Shown piece by piece: positions 34,350 to 45,218 of a DNA stretch of 64,000 nucleotides. A program made the translations under genes and the position numbers. The first letter of the stretch is position 1. Each line of letters begins with the position of its first letter. Location: assembly GCA_900095095.1 (NCBI GenBank), contig FMBT01000325.1:124001-188000 (forward strand), given 5' to 3'. The stretch is from Fragilariopsis cylindrus CCMP1102. Taxonomy: Eukaryota; Bacillariophyta; Bacillariophyceae; Bacillariales; Bacillariaceae. The notes under the pieces were generated by a model. That model did not search any database, was not told where the DNA came from, and was given only the letters and a program-made list of their open reading frames with translations.

Positions 34350-35423
34350 ATGCCCCCGGCTCAAAACAACGATGCAAAACCTGCATCGCAACACAATCAT
34401 ACTAATGGGAATGATAAAAGGAACAATAGCGGTAACGGTTTCAGTAATAACGGCCCCAATAACAATAATCATTACGCACAGCCAATAATACAATCTCACA
34501 CACGGCGATCGGGACAACAGCAGACAGGGGCAACTCTTCCAATGGGGCCCCCGTCAGGTGCAACCGCAATAGGTGCTACTGCTGGTTCTTCTTCAAGTCG
34601 TCCCTATAATAATAATCGTCAACAACAACAACAACAACAATCACAAACAGGTAACAACGCACCACCGCCAGCGTCACAACCAACACCTCTCTTTGAACGT
34701 TTGGTGACGGAAGAAGTTCAGGAATTGAAAGCCTACGCACGCATTATCGAAACTCAAAATAAAAAACTGGTTGTACTAGAACGTACCCATGGAGATCTAG
34801 AAAGTAGATTAGAATTGGAATCCAGAGGAAGAACACAGTTAGAGTCAACATTAGAACGCCGGGAAAGGGATTGGGCAATGAAATATCTCGAACTGGAAAA
34901 AGATAGAGACCAATGGAAGACTAATGTTTCTCAGGAACAAACAAAGAATGCAAGACTGATCGACCAGGTTGTACGGAAAGATCAAGATATACATCGAATG
35001 CTCCAACGAAAGGTTAGTCATAATCATTACCAACATCATTATCAAAATCAACATCATAAACAGTTGAAGTGCAATATCTTTAATTACGCTTGTATCTTAT
35101 TTTTGTTTGTTTTCATTCTCATTCTCATTCTTGTTTCTTTTATCTTATGTATATAAATCATTACTATATTTCGTATTGGAAACAATTGTCGCATTCAGTA
35201 CGACAACCAAAGGGAATCCGGGACGGGACATTCGATACGAAACGTACGGCATAGCGAAAGACAAGTGACACCTCCACGAACAACTCAACATCAAGATCCA
35301 CCTCAAAGATATGGGTTAGACTTGAACAAGAGCCCACACGAGATCCTTGCAACCACGGGCTCTATGGAAACAGTAAGAATACGGAACGTCAAGAATCTAT
35401 TAGCAGACTTCTTTGCCTTCTAG
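34350..35423 (+). CDS. Coiled-coil protein with Asn/Gln-rich N-terminus, unknown function
   Basis: Two exons, 34350-35012 and 35199-35423. The 186-nt intron (GTTAGT...TTCAG) is phase 0 and gives 295 residues. Residues 1-110 are Asn/Gln/Pro-rich and disordered with a Gln run. Residues about 115-221 form a coiled coil beginning PLFERLVTEEVQELKAYARI, with heptads through ELESRGRTQLESTLERRERDW. The second exon is basic and polar, then ends with a hydrophobic-tipped helix (VRIRNVKNLLADFFAF). Without splicing the frame runs on only into intron-like sequence, so the spliced form is preferred. It diverges from the beta-helix gene and converges on NF-YC. Scaffold-like role is possible but not shown. 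Confidence 0.65.
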
Positions 35424-35995
35424 AATTGTTACTGTACGTACCTACTTGAAGTACCGACCCATAGACGAGACGAAACTCCGGGAAATAATAATAATAATAG
35501 TAATGTAAATATCTAATCTTTATCCTTCCGGTAATATAGTCTGCTATGGCCACATACAAACGCACGAAGGCGCAGCACCTCGAAGACTCGAAGAGGCACC
35601 GCATATCTATGTTTTAATCTAGTAATTGGTTTAGTGTGAGGTATCCTGCTATCGATGTCTGTCGAGCTTTCGATGGCAAGGACTAACTGTCTACAAAGAG
35701 CACGTAGCACATAACCTACAGATAATCATCATGTGCAGGGGAAAGCGGTTTCCAACATCTGTGTTTTCTCTAAATGACGAACAATCTAACGAATATGTAA
35801 CATTATATACACGGGAAAACAATTCTATTATATTATATTTTTACTTTTCTCTCTCTCTCGAGTGTCCCGCAAGATTTAGTATCCCCTAAATTGTATTATT
35901 ATCCTTTATATTTTGTAGCGCTTTTTTAAAAAATCTTCTTCTTCGAATTCGAAGCGTGTAGGTAGCAGGTGTTGTTGTGTGCAGTATCCGCAACG
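35424..35995. other. Convergent 3' spacer
   Basis: Several short open frames without features; includes a CT-rich tract near 35850. No gene supported. Confidence 0.55.
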
Positions 35996-37263
35996 CTATG
36001 ACTCTGGCTGGTTGACCGCCGGCCAATTATGCGGTACATGTAACGATGACGTAGCCTCTGACTGAGCTGCTGGTTGTGGTATTGTCGTCGTCGTAAAATT
36101 AGTATCCAAAGTGGATCCTGTACCTACCGTTTGCATCGTTCCCGGTGCTCCTCCTGCAGGTTGTCCTGTTGACAGTGAAATACCAAGCTGAGCTCCATCT
36201 ATTGGTGGCATGGTGGCAAAGGTTTGTTGCAAATGTTGTGGTTGTTGTAGTACTTGTTGATGCAGATTATGTGGACCTGGTTGTGATTGCATTCCGGGTG
36301 CTTGTTGTTGCGGTTGTTGTTGCGAAGGATCTTGATGAAATTGATTAGTTTGTTGCGGCTGTTGAGCTTGATTCTGCACCGTTCCCATCATTTGCATTAT
36401 CTGTGTATTATCTATCACACCGATACCGGCTTGTGTTGATGTCGGTTGCGATACAGCTGTTGGATGACCAACAGGCACACCACCAACGACCTGTTGCATC
36501 CCAACAGATGGTGGTGCCATTACTGTCGCTGAAGCTGGAAGATGTGACGGTTGTGAGTGTTGTACTCTCTGCGTCGTCGTTGCTGTAGCTGTTACTCTCG
36601 GCACTATATCTATCAGAAAGTCGTAGACTTCGCTTTCCCCAACTGATGCATGTAGGTCTTGTTTCTGCAAGGTCCTCCGTCGATTTCGTTCCGTATGCCT
36701 CCAGGCTCGGAAGGAAAGATCCTTGATCATAAGTTCGCACGCCTTACTCATCAATACGGGTGCCTCTCCTGAAATCATGAACTTTGTAGACTTTTCGTTT
36801 GCAGCACTTGCTGCCGCCGCCGCGGCTGGACCCTCCTCCGCTGCCAGTCTCTCTTGCCTTTCCCTTTCTAATTCCTGAAGTATCACATCTTCACTTTTCA
36901 TTATCTTTTTGATCTTTGCGAGTGGCAGCTTTTGGCTTCTCCAATTTTCTGTGGCTATTATTATTTGTCAACACCAGCATAGTACCAGTTGTATCATATC
37001 ATATCATTCATGATCATGAAACGTAAACGCAAAATAATGTTAGAGTCGTGGATCTGCCAATGTGTGATTGCGAGTTACGAGTGTACCGTACGGTGTGTGT
37101 ATATATCATTGGAGAAAGGAGTTGAGGTTGACTAAAAACTAAACTATAACTTGCTATTGTACTTACCAGAATCAATCCCATGTATCCCCTGAGCCGACGT
37201 AAGCCACATTTCTTCTAGACCCTCATCCCTATCTTGCCCACCAAGGACCGGTATGGAAGCCAT
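35996..37263 (-). CDS. NF-YC: NF-YC / HAP5 histone-fold transcription factor subunit with loop insertion
   Basis: Exon 1 is 37167-37263 and exon 2 is 35996-36954. The 212-nt intron (GTAAGT...ATAG) splits codon GCC; 351 residues. NF-YC pairs with NF-YB through a histone fold, and NF-YA then binds CCAAT boxes. The signature KLPLAKIKKIMKSEDV is followed by an unusual insertion of about 35 residues (ELERERQERLAAEEG plus an Ala run). The canonical fold then resumes: FMISGEAPVLMSKACELMI, FRAWRHTERNRRRTLQKQD, VYDFLIDIVPR. The rest is Gln/Pro/Met-rich, as in NF-YC activation domains. A short ordinary exon 1 encodes the N-terminus (ATG 37263). Frame intact throughout. Family assignment is very firm. 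Confidence 0.92.
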
Positions 37264-38700
37264 GGAAGTTATATGTAATCGGAATTATTCAAACAATTAA
37301 TAAGCAAGGCCATCCAAACACGCACTAAATTTTTTTCCTAGGAATCTTTGTTGTTGTTTGTGACTGTCGTCCTATTCTACTAAAGAAACGAATTGTTTTC
37401 CTCCTACTGCTAGCTAGTAGTTCAAGTTCAGGCCCTACTTTTTTGTACAACAACTACTAATACTTCTAGATTTCAGTGAACGAGATATTCTTCCTTCCAA
37501 TTCCAATCGAGAACAAATACATTAACCCATCAAGTGAATTGTGGTGCGATTTGGATGGATCAGACTCTACAAGTGTATGTGAAGATACAATTGTATTGTC
37601 TCGGAAACCGCGAAGATATAGCTTCCTTAGTTAGCCCCAGATAGACTTAACTTGACGAACTGATGTATTTTATTATAACGGAAACAAGTGCTGATAGTAT
37701 CCTTGCTATTTTTAATACCTATCCGAATCCGATGAAAGCACGTGAAGCAAGTTAAGGTTTTTGAAGTCTGATATCTCGTAAGATTTTGGGCAGCAAGCAA
37801 GTTGAAAGTATCCACATGCGATTGGGCAATAATTTTCGAATTTGCATTGCTGTGACGTCGTACAGTCGTCGTGATAAATGTGCGAAACGTACATACCCCG
37901 CGATGATCGCACGCATGCGCGTAAAAATACTACAAACCTGGTTGAAGAAAATCTTGCTTAAATTATCATGGCGATGACCAGACCCAGATGTCATATTTTC
38001 TAAAAGATATCATTGGTTGAATTACATTCGTGTCTGACGTGTAGTAAACCCTAATTTTCTTGTGGTGCATGTGGGAATGTTGGAGATTACGGTACTTCAA
38101 TTTTTTTGAATGACATGCCGATAATTAATTGTTATTGCTTATGATTACTGTAGTTCTACTCGTACTTTACTACCGGTATAGAGTAATAAGCAAATGTTAA
38201 CTATTTATTATAGTACTGTACATACATATTATATAGAGAATGAACTAATATTCCTTATAGTGTCGTCACCGTCATTACTTTCATCGCAAATAGGGTACTT
38301 TAGTCCGCATATGCCAGGAAAAATATCATAGGACTACTGTACTTAAAAAAAAATTCGCGTTTAACTTTACTACCACAAAATGTTTATGGGCAACTGACTT
38401 AAAATATAATCCTATGTCAGTTAGTTCAGACAACAAAGTACAGTGTATGCGTGTATCAATAGATTTTTGAAGGCTGTTCCTCCCATATTTATAGGATAAA
38501 TGTCATTTATCTAACACTAACGGTGCGATTGCCTTTGAAGTGTTGTTTCGAAACTGGGAGCAGCGAGCATCTCATCTTGTTGCTTTGAATATTTAGTAAC
38601 ATACAAAGCGGATGAGAGCATACGACCGGTTGTGCTTCGAATATTAAAAACAACAGTAGTAGACCATAGCTGAAACCAGAAAGTCATTCCATTGCTGTTG
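37264..38700. other. Long intergenic region
   Basis: 1.4 kb AT-rich spacer. Overlapping short open frames at 37627-37994 on both strands have no recognisable features. Many ACTGTA/TACAGT words. No gene supported. Confidence 0.5.
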
Positions 38701-40128
38701 TCAGTCTGGCATTCGACTCATGGTTTCTCGAATAGCTTCAATATCGTACGGGTCTTCATCGTAAAGATCAAAACACGACCGACACATGACATAACCACGA
38801 GAACTACAACTCGTACATTTTACTGTGCGGCCTCCAGTGGCAACGTATGTGCCGACACCGTCGCAATTAGGACATGCGACGCGCCGAGTACCCTGACAAG
38901 CACTGCATGATTTTTTGTCCGACACACTCGTCCCAGCCTTTGATTCTTCTTCTTCGTCATCTTCTTCTTTGTTGTCGGAAAGTGCATTCCAAAAACCCCT
39001 TGCTAAGTTCCCATTTGCTGGTCCACCCAAGAAGTAAACCGGTATGATCCATAATGGGAAGAATCCTGTCTCTCCTAAATCTGTATAATGGTATCCACCA
39101 TTCAATATACCATTGTTTGTTGCAGTGATCAATCCTGCTTCGATTAGTGGCCCACCCAAGCAGGTTGCAAGACTAACGATCAGACCCGGCATACTTCCGT
39201 CCAAGACTAGAAACCCAATTGCAGCAAAAACTGACATCAAATTGAGAATACCAGTTCGATCCAACAAACTATTTTGTACCAAAATTCCACTTAACCAATA
39301 TTGAAATGTGAAAAATGATATCCCAGCGAAAATTTTGGGAGGAGATGGCAGCCGTTGTTGTTCTTGCTCGACGACGTCGCCTTCATCTGAAGAAGACTCT
39401 TTCAACAGCACAGCGTCCAAAAGAATGTACAACCACCCGATAAGAAATCCCGCCAGTCCAAATAATTCTGGAACCCACCAAGCGGTAGTAAGGCCGGGAT
39501 AGGCTTCACTTCCCCATAAAACGAATTGAATTGGTTCGTTGTATTTTAAAACACCAAAAGCACTGTGGTATGAATCTAAGAACGGTCCCAATCCAGCACC
39601 ACAAATTGACATGAGCAAAGAAAATACAATAGATCGCTTCGGATCTTTCGTGATCATTTGAATCACGATATTATTTTTCGTATTCGGGTCGTCATCCGAA
39701 GAAGAGGATCGACGTGATTTGCCCGCAAGCTTAGTAGTAGCACGTATATGGCTTCGTAATTTTTTGAGTGTAGGCGACGTAGCTACCGTCGCTCCTTTAT
39801 TAATATCATCATTATTGTATTTACGATGATACTGAGTGGTCCGCTGTGCGACGAATCCTGTAACAAAGTAATTGGAACCATTGGTATTGAATTTATCATT
39901 TTTGATGATGATTGTCGTCGCTAAGTAGTAGTGGCATGATGTCACAACCAAAACAACAAGTACTATAATTTTTTTACCATACGCTGAAGGCTTACCGGAA
40001 CAACAAGCGGCTCTCATGATGGTTTGCGCCTCGGGTTGATCTTGTTGTGTACTAGTAGTACTGAACGGTAGCACAAGAACGACGAGTCGAGTTGGAAGTG
40101 TACGTCGTGTGATGCGACAAAAGGCCAA
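38701..40128 (-). CDS. INSIG-like membrane protein with C-terminal DnaJ-type zinc finger
   Basis: Intact 475-residue frame. N-terminus with a hydrophobic segment (KIIVLVVLVVTSCHYYLATT) that could be a targeting signal. Residues about 170-390 hold roughly six membrane helices resembling the INSIG family: SICGAGLGPFLDSYHSAFGVL, abbreviated GPFLDSYHSAFGV, then TAWWVPELFGLAGFLIGW. Animal INSIG retains SCAP/SREBP and controls sterol synthesis; algal relatives are uncharacterised. An acidic linker leads to a Cys-rich C-terminus (CSACQGTRRVACPNCDG, then CTSCSSRGYVMCRSC), four CxxC pairs like DnaJ or BSD2-type zinc fingers. That pairing is unusual. TACAGTAT lies 32 bp upstream of ATG 40128. Both parts inferred by eye; the zinc finger is firmer than INSIG. 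Confidence 0.65.
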   Translation of the reverse strand: MAFCRITRRTLPTRLVVLVLPFSTTSTQQDQPEAQTIMRAACCSGKPSAYGKKIIVLVVLVVTSCHYYLATTIIIKNDKFNTNGSNYFVTGFVAQRTTQYHRKYNNDDINKGATVATSPTLKKLRSHIRATTKLAGKSRRSSSSDDDPNTKNNIVIQMITKDPKRSIVFSLLMSICGAGLGPFLDSYHSAFGVLKYNEPIQFVLWGSEAYPGLTTAWWVPELFGLAGFLIGWLYILLDAVLLKESSSDEGDVVEQEQQRLPSPPKIFAGISFFTFQYWLSGILVQNSLLDRTGILNLMSVFAAIGFLVLDGSMPGLIVSLATCLGGPLIEAGLITATNNGILNGGYHYTDLGETGFFPLWIIPVYFLGGPANGNLARGFWNALSDNKEEDDEEEESKAGTSVSDKKSCSACQGTRRVACPNCDGVGTYVATGGRTVKCTSCSSRGYVMCRSCFDLYDEDPYDIEAIRETMSRMPD

Positions 40129-40858
40129 AACACAAATCGAAGGCTTAAATTTACGTAACTACAGTATACCAATTAAACACGTCATCCCTCTAAAAGTTCT
40201 CTCACCCAAGACTTGATTGAAAAAGTCCAATGTTTTACAAATGAAAAAGTAGTAAATCGCGCGTAATCGTACCACTGCGCGAAATTGAATGATAACAAAT
40301 ATGCCTCGAGGACTAGAATGTTTAAATTTAGCTTTATCATTTTATTCTAACTGTGTCGCATCGTGATCGAAATTTTATGATCCTAAGTGATTCGCGGAAG
40401 TTTACTTAAGGTATAGGCCCAATAAATATACAACTTACTTTAATATAATTTTATTCTTTATGAAGTTTTTCCTATTGACTTCTTATGATAATAAAAAAGG
40501 TTTTAACGCGTTTTGAAATTTTATGAATGACAGTGTTTATTTTCTAGGCCCAAGATCATCGCTTTGAAGTTTTGAGGGGAAATTATTATTGTTGTCAACA
40601 ATGATATATATTGATTTGACAGAGCATTCTAGTCACCGTATTTTTACCGTGCTGCTACCTTGTATCGATTGTCGAAAGAAAGAGAGTAGAGAAAAATAAA
40701 TATCAATGCACATTACCGCACGTGAACTCCTATTAAAAAGCATTGATTATCTATTTTTCAATTGAAAAAATCATACAAGAGTGTGGTAGACGTAGATTAT
40801 ATTTGTATTACAGTAGACGTAGACGCACCAACTTGTACTGTAGACGACGATCAATCAG
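40129..40858. promoter_or_regulatory. Divergent spacer
   Basis: 730 bp between the divergent INSIG-like and plastid-membrane genes. TACAGTAT at 40160-40167. Otherwise AT-rich. Confidence 0.4.
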
Positions 40859-41988
40859 ATGAGATTAGAAATAGCTGTTATAACGATCCTGGTCGGGAGT
40901 GCCCAAGATGTATCGTCCTTTGCCCATACAAATATATGCAAAAGAGCAACGCCGGGTACTAGTATTAATATAGGTTCGCCGTTGGCAAGACAACATGATT
41001 ATCTCCCTCTGAAGCATCTAAACTATGCGAGCAATGCAACTGATTATACGATGGTAGAGGATGTCAAACTTCCATATAAAATGCCTTCCCTTGAATCAAT
41101 TCAGCAAAGTATCGCTGGTTCATCCTACGAAATGAACACAGGAATAAACACAATAAAAGTCACGAAAAAATCATATAACATAAAGGAACTTGGTCTGCAG
41201 GTCGCTGCTAATGTTGTCCCAAGACCTACATTAGATGATGTGAAGGGGAATCGCGGTCCACTATCACGCTTGGGTTTCGTTTCGGCATCATTTTTTGGTG
41301 CATACAGTGCTATGTTTGTGTATCTACTAAATCACGTCTTGACGCAGATGAGTACCTCACTGTACTCCAATGTTGGTATAAATACATTAGCATTATTTTC
41401 GGCTGCCTTCTTTTGGGACAACTTTATTCTATCAACGGGATCTTTCTTTTTAGAAGCATAACGCGTCCAAATAATAAATTCAAGTTCAAAGTATTAGAGG
41501 CTTTATCATATCCTCGATTTATAGCTCATGCACTATTAACTCCATTCTTACTCAAGTCAAGTGCTGAACTCGGAAAAATGGCAGGTATACCGTTCTTTAA
41601 TCGCCCGGTTGCACAGGTAGGTGCAATGGTAATCGCGTCAACGATTGCAGTCCTGAGTACGATTAACGTTGTTAAGGGGGGAATCACGATCGACACTAAT
41701 CCTAGGAAATGCATTAAGGGCGAGATGACGTTTTTCAAACACGGGGAGAACTCTTTTTTCCATGTTCTACCTTCACTACTCGTAACATTTGTGAATCTAT
41801 TTATAGGTCTCTCAGTTAAAAGTGCGGGTAAAACCGCGATGGGAAATTGGATGCTTATTGGATCCGGTGCAATCCTATCTCTTTTCGTTCCTCTTTTTGG
41901 TTCCGGTGTCACCAAGATCAGTGGTAACTTTAGTGAGGTCATACTGATTTTATCATACGTCCAAGCCTCGGTGGCAGCGGCACTGTGA
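40859..41988 (+). CDS. Plastid-targeted multi-pass membrane protein, unknown function, one frame break
   Basis: About 376 residues after joining two frames. ATG 40859 opens a signal peptide ending VSSFAH, with Phe just after the cleavage point as in diatom plastid presequences. Helices include FVSASFFGAYSAMFVYLLNHV and INTLALFSAAFFWDNFILSTG. After the break come VLEALSYPRFIAHALLTPFL, VAQVGAMVIASTIAVL, FHVLPSLLVTFVNLFIGL and NWMLIGSGAILSLFVPLFG, six to seven membrane spans in all. The first frame ends at 41461 and the second (-1 register) is open from before 41413 to 41988. The apparent missing base is near 41445-41453 in TTTCTTTTTAG. Family not recognised; conserved residues such as WDN and FxHG may matter. 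Confidence 0.7.
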
Positions 41989-42910
41989 GTCCCTCTTAAA
42001 AAAGGTACGAAGAACAAACATTCGTACCAACCAGTAACTACCACGTCCTTAACAAGACTTTGTACGTAATATTCATAGGCCTATATTCTTGGTTCGTGGT
42101 AGCTCTTCCTAATATCCATATTGTATTTTAAATAGTATAAAATAATTAGATAAAATACATTACATTTTACATTACATAATTCTATAAGTAAGCATCTCTA
42201 CTGAAAGATAAAGTGTCCATAAATAAGTTAGTGCAAGCTCTATTCTACTAGCTAGTACTAGAAGTAGGATGGAGCAGAAAATTCAATCAGGATGTACGTA
42301 ACAAATAATGTTCCTATAAATTACAGTATTAGATCAAACACAAGTAGGCATGTGTCTGTTTAGAAACTAACTCTATCAGATCTAGATTCAAATCCATTAA
42401 ACTTTGTTGATCTAACCAATTAGTAATAATTGGAATAACATTGATGGGTATTGCTGGTAAATCCCAACCATTTTGCTGCTGATATTGTCTATCTTTTATA
42501 ACTTTCTCTACTCACAAGCGCCATACAGTAGGTATACTTTAAAGGAGGGGGTTGGCACTCATTTAGTTAGGACTACTACTAGTAGTAGTATTATCACCAA
42601 CACGCTGTTGTTGGTATGTGGTGGTCAGAGATAGATAAAGGCATAATGGCAATGATTGTAGGAGGTAGAAGAACATAAAGGACTTACTGTACTAGCTACT
42701 ATTCTAGAAAACCTGGATGGGATATTTACACTCGCTGCTTTTGATTGTTCCTCCTATGTTGATGATGTAAACAATGTGATGCATGATGTCATGATTAATG
42801 ATTTTGAAAGATTTTCACTCGATACGAGCGCTGGAACATCCTCCTATCGAATGACGAATCAAACAGTCCCGTGACATTACAAAACAGATTTTATAATTAT
42901 AATAAAGTCT
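41989..42910. other. Intergenic
   Basis: 920 bp AT-rich spacer; TACTGTAC-type words near 42687; no gene seen. Confidence 0.55.
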
Positions 42911-44920
42911 ATGAAAATTGACGATAACAGGACAACGACGATGATGATGATGACGACGTCGTCGAAACAAGCAGAACAACCTGTGCATGTGTCTCACGAT
43001 GGCGACCCTGATCATGTGTACGATGTTGTTATTGTTGGTGCAGGTATTGCAGGACTAGCAACAGCAGTTGGATTGTATGGACGTGGTATAACAAATATAT
43101 TAGTATTAGAAAAAGCTACGTCCTTTCAAAAGGTTGGTGCATCTATAGCAATATTTCAGAATGGATTAAATGCATTAGAATATATATTAAAATTTCATCG
43201 TCAGGCATATCAAAAGATTCGTGATTCTTTAATACCAATTGAAAAAATAATTATCAAAGATGGTATAACTGGACAAATATTAAAAGAAAAATCATTATTA
43301 GCATTGAATACGACGACGAATAAAGATAATCGCAATGAAAATGAAAATGAAAGTTTAAATACGAATACGAATACGAGTGCGAATGATGGTAACGATAATG
43401 GCAACAATGAAAATTCAAATACAAATACAAATTCAAGTGCGAAAACGAATGTGAATTATATGGTTTGGTATTTATTACAGCAATATTTGAGGGAAGGATT
43501 GCCATCACATATTGTAAAATTAAATCATAAAGTACATTCATTTGAAATTAATACTACTCCAAGTAATAATAATAATAATAACCACAACGTTACGATCCAC
43601 ATACAACAGCAACAGAAACAACAACAACAATCTCAATCGAATAATGACTATGATAATAACAATGATAAGGATATTAATTCTACTACAGTCACAACAATGC
43701 TACCAATCCGATCTAAGGTATTGATTGGATGTGATGGAATTAATTCTATGATTCGTAATCATTTATTCTTCAACAGTAATAATAATGCTCATACTCATAC
43801 TGATATTGATAATGTGGTACCACCGGTACGAAAGATATATCATGGTAAGGTTTCATATCGTTGTGTTTTCTCTGTAGAATCATTATTATTACGGAAAGAA
43901 GAAAACTGTAATTATATTGACGATGATGATAAAATTAAGACTACCACAAGTAATAAAAGTAACAACGAAAGTAACAACGAATATTGTATAAAAATTCCAC
44001 CTGAAGGTACTAATACATCATATCAAAATAATGAAAAAGGTAAATTATTTAGTTTTCGAAGAACAGCACCAGGAATTATTACTGTTACATCCATGGCACC
44101 TATAAAAGATCCAACTATTGATTATAGTGTTAGTAATAGTAGTAGCAGTAGTAGTAGTAGTAGTAGTAGTATGGGTACTACTGCATCATCATCATCATCA
44201 TCATCGAAGAAACAACTTCGTCAACAACGTTTTAAAGAAGTTTTCAATAATTTTACAGCACCAGAAATACAAACAATATTAAATCTAAATAATAATAATA
44301 ATGATAAGGATGGTGGTAGTACTACTGATAATTATAATTATGATGTACATATTGATCCAATACATGATATTGATGTACTAAATTGTTGGTCCAAAGGACC
44401 AGTTATATGCATCGGTGATTCTGTACATGCTATGTCACCATCATTAGGACAGGGTGCGAATCAATCATTAGAGGATGTTTGTGTATTAATTTCGAATTTA
44501 GCTCCAGTATTAATTTTACTATCCAAATCAAAATCCAAATCAAAACATCAACATCAACATCAACGTGATGATGATGATGATGATTTATTACTAATACAAA
44601 ATACATTAACAAAAGTATGGAAATCACGTATTGATCGTGTAAAAAGAATTCATTCAGCAAGTCGGAGACGTTCATTTGTTAATAATCATACTAGCAGTAA
44701 TAGTACAACATCAACAACAACAGCAACCGAAACGTCTACGTCAGCGTCAACGTCGAAAAATTGTAACGAAGATCACTGTAACAATAAACATAATAAACTG
44801 ATAGATATATCATCGAATGAATTAAATGATTTGTTACTGGAAATAAATAATTGGTATCCACCTACCGTGGATATAGATGCAGATGCAGATGCAGATGAAT
44901 ATGTAGATGTTGTGGAGTAG
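42911..44920 (+). CDS. FAD-dependent monooxygenase (aromatic hydroxylase / epoxidase-like)
   Basis: Intact 669-residue flavoprotein of the PHBH-type monooxygenase family. The FAD-binding dinucleotide motif is at about residues 38-52 (VVIVGAGIAGLATAVGL). LVLEKATSFQKVGASI and FQNGLNAL follow, then a DG motif VLIGCDGINSMIR (about 270) and the second FAD motif VICIGDSVHAMSPSLGQGANQSLEDV (about 500, GD and substrate side). Such enzymes use NAD(P)H and O2 to hydroxylate or epoxidise; candidates include salicylate-hydroxylase-like or zeaxanthin-epoxidase-like activity, and the substrate cannot be read from sequence. Long Asn-, Ser- and Asp-rich inserts expand it well beyond the usual ~400 residues. 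Very AT-rich third positions. Converges on pirin. Confidence 0.85.
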   Translation: MKIDDNRTTTMMMMTTSSKQAEQPVHVSHDGDPDHVYDVVIVGAGIAGLATAVGLYGRGITNILVLEKATSFQKVGASIAIFQNGLNALEYILKFHRQAYQKIRDSLIPIEKIIIKDGITGQILKEKSLLALNTTTNKDNRNENENESLNTNTNTSANDGNDNGNNENSNTNTNSSAKTNVNYMVWYLLQQYLREGLPSHIVKLNHKVHSFEINTTPSNNNNNNHNVTIHIQQQQKQQQQSQSNNDYDNNNDKDINSTTVTTMLPIRSKVLIGCDGINSMIRNHLFFNSNNNAHTHTDIDNVVPPVRKIYHGKVSYRCVFSVESLLLRKEENCNYIDDDDKIKTTTSNKSNNESNNEYCIKIPPEGTNTSYQNNEKGKLFSFRRTAPGIITVTSMAPIKDPTIDYSVSNSSSSSSSSSSSMGTTASSSSSSSKKQLRQQRFKEVFNNFTAPEIQTILNLNNNNNDKDGGSTTDNYNYDVHIDPIHDIDVLNCWSKGPVICIGDSVHAMSPSLGQGANQSLEDVCVLISNLAPVLILLSKSKSKSKHQHQHQRDDDDDDLLLIQNTLTKVWKSRIDRVKRIHSASRRRSFVNNHTSSNSTTSTTTATETSTSASTSKNCNEDHCNNKHNKLIDISSNELNDLLLEINNWYPPTVDIDADADADEYVDVVE

Positions 44921-45218
44921 AGTAAAGTAGAGTAGAGAATAGCTCTGTACCACCTGTAATGCATCTTACATAATTATAATTATAATTAATAATTGATGGA
45001 TAAATATCTAGCCACAATGCATGTTGTGACAAGACTACAACGTTCACTACTCTTATATTTGGCACCTCGATCAACTCGAACTAATGTAACTGCATTTGAA
45101 ATCAGCAAACATAATAATAATAATAATAATATGTATATTAAAAAGTATTTACTAAAAATTTAAAAAGTCTTGATGAATCAAGAGCAGCGAAAGAATATGA
45201 TTCCTCCGCTACTACTAA
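44921..45218. other. Convergent 3' spacer
   Basis: Short, very AT-rich, with an AAT tandem at about 45113-45132. Confidence 0.6.

Noticed and set aside
37627-37994. Overlapping short open frames on both strands
   Set aside because: Mutually exclusive, no family features, no splice signals linking them.
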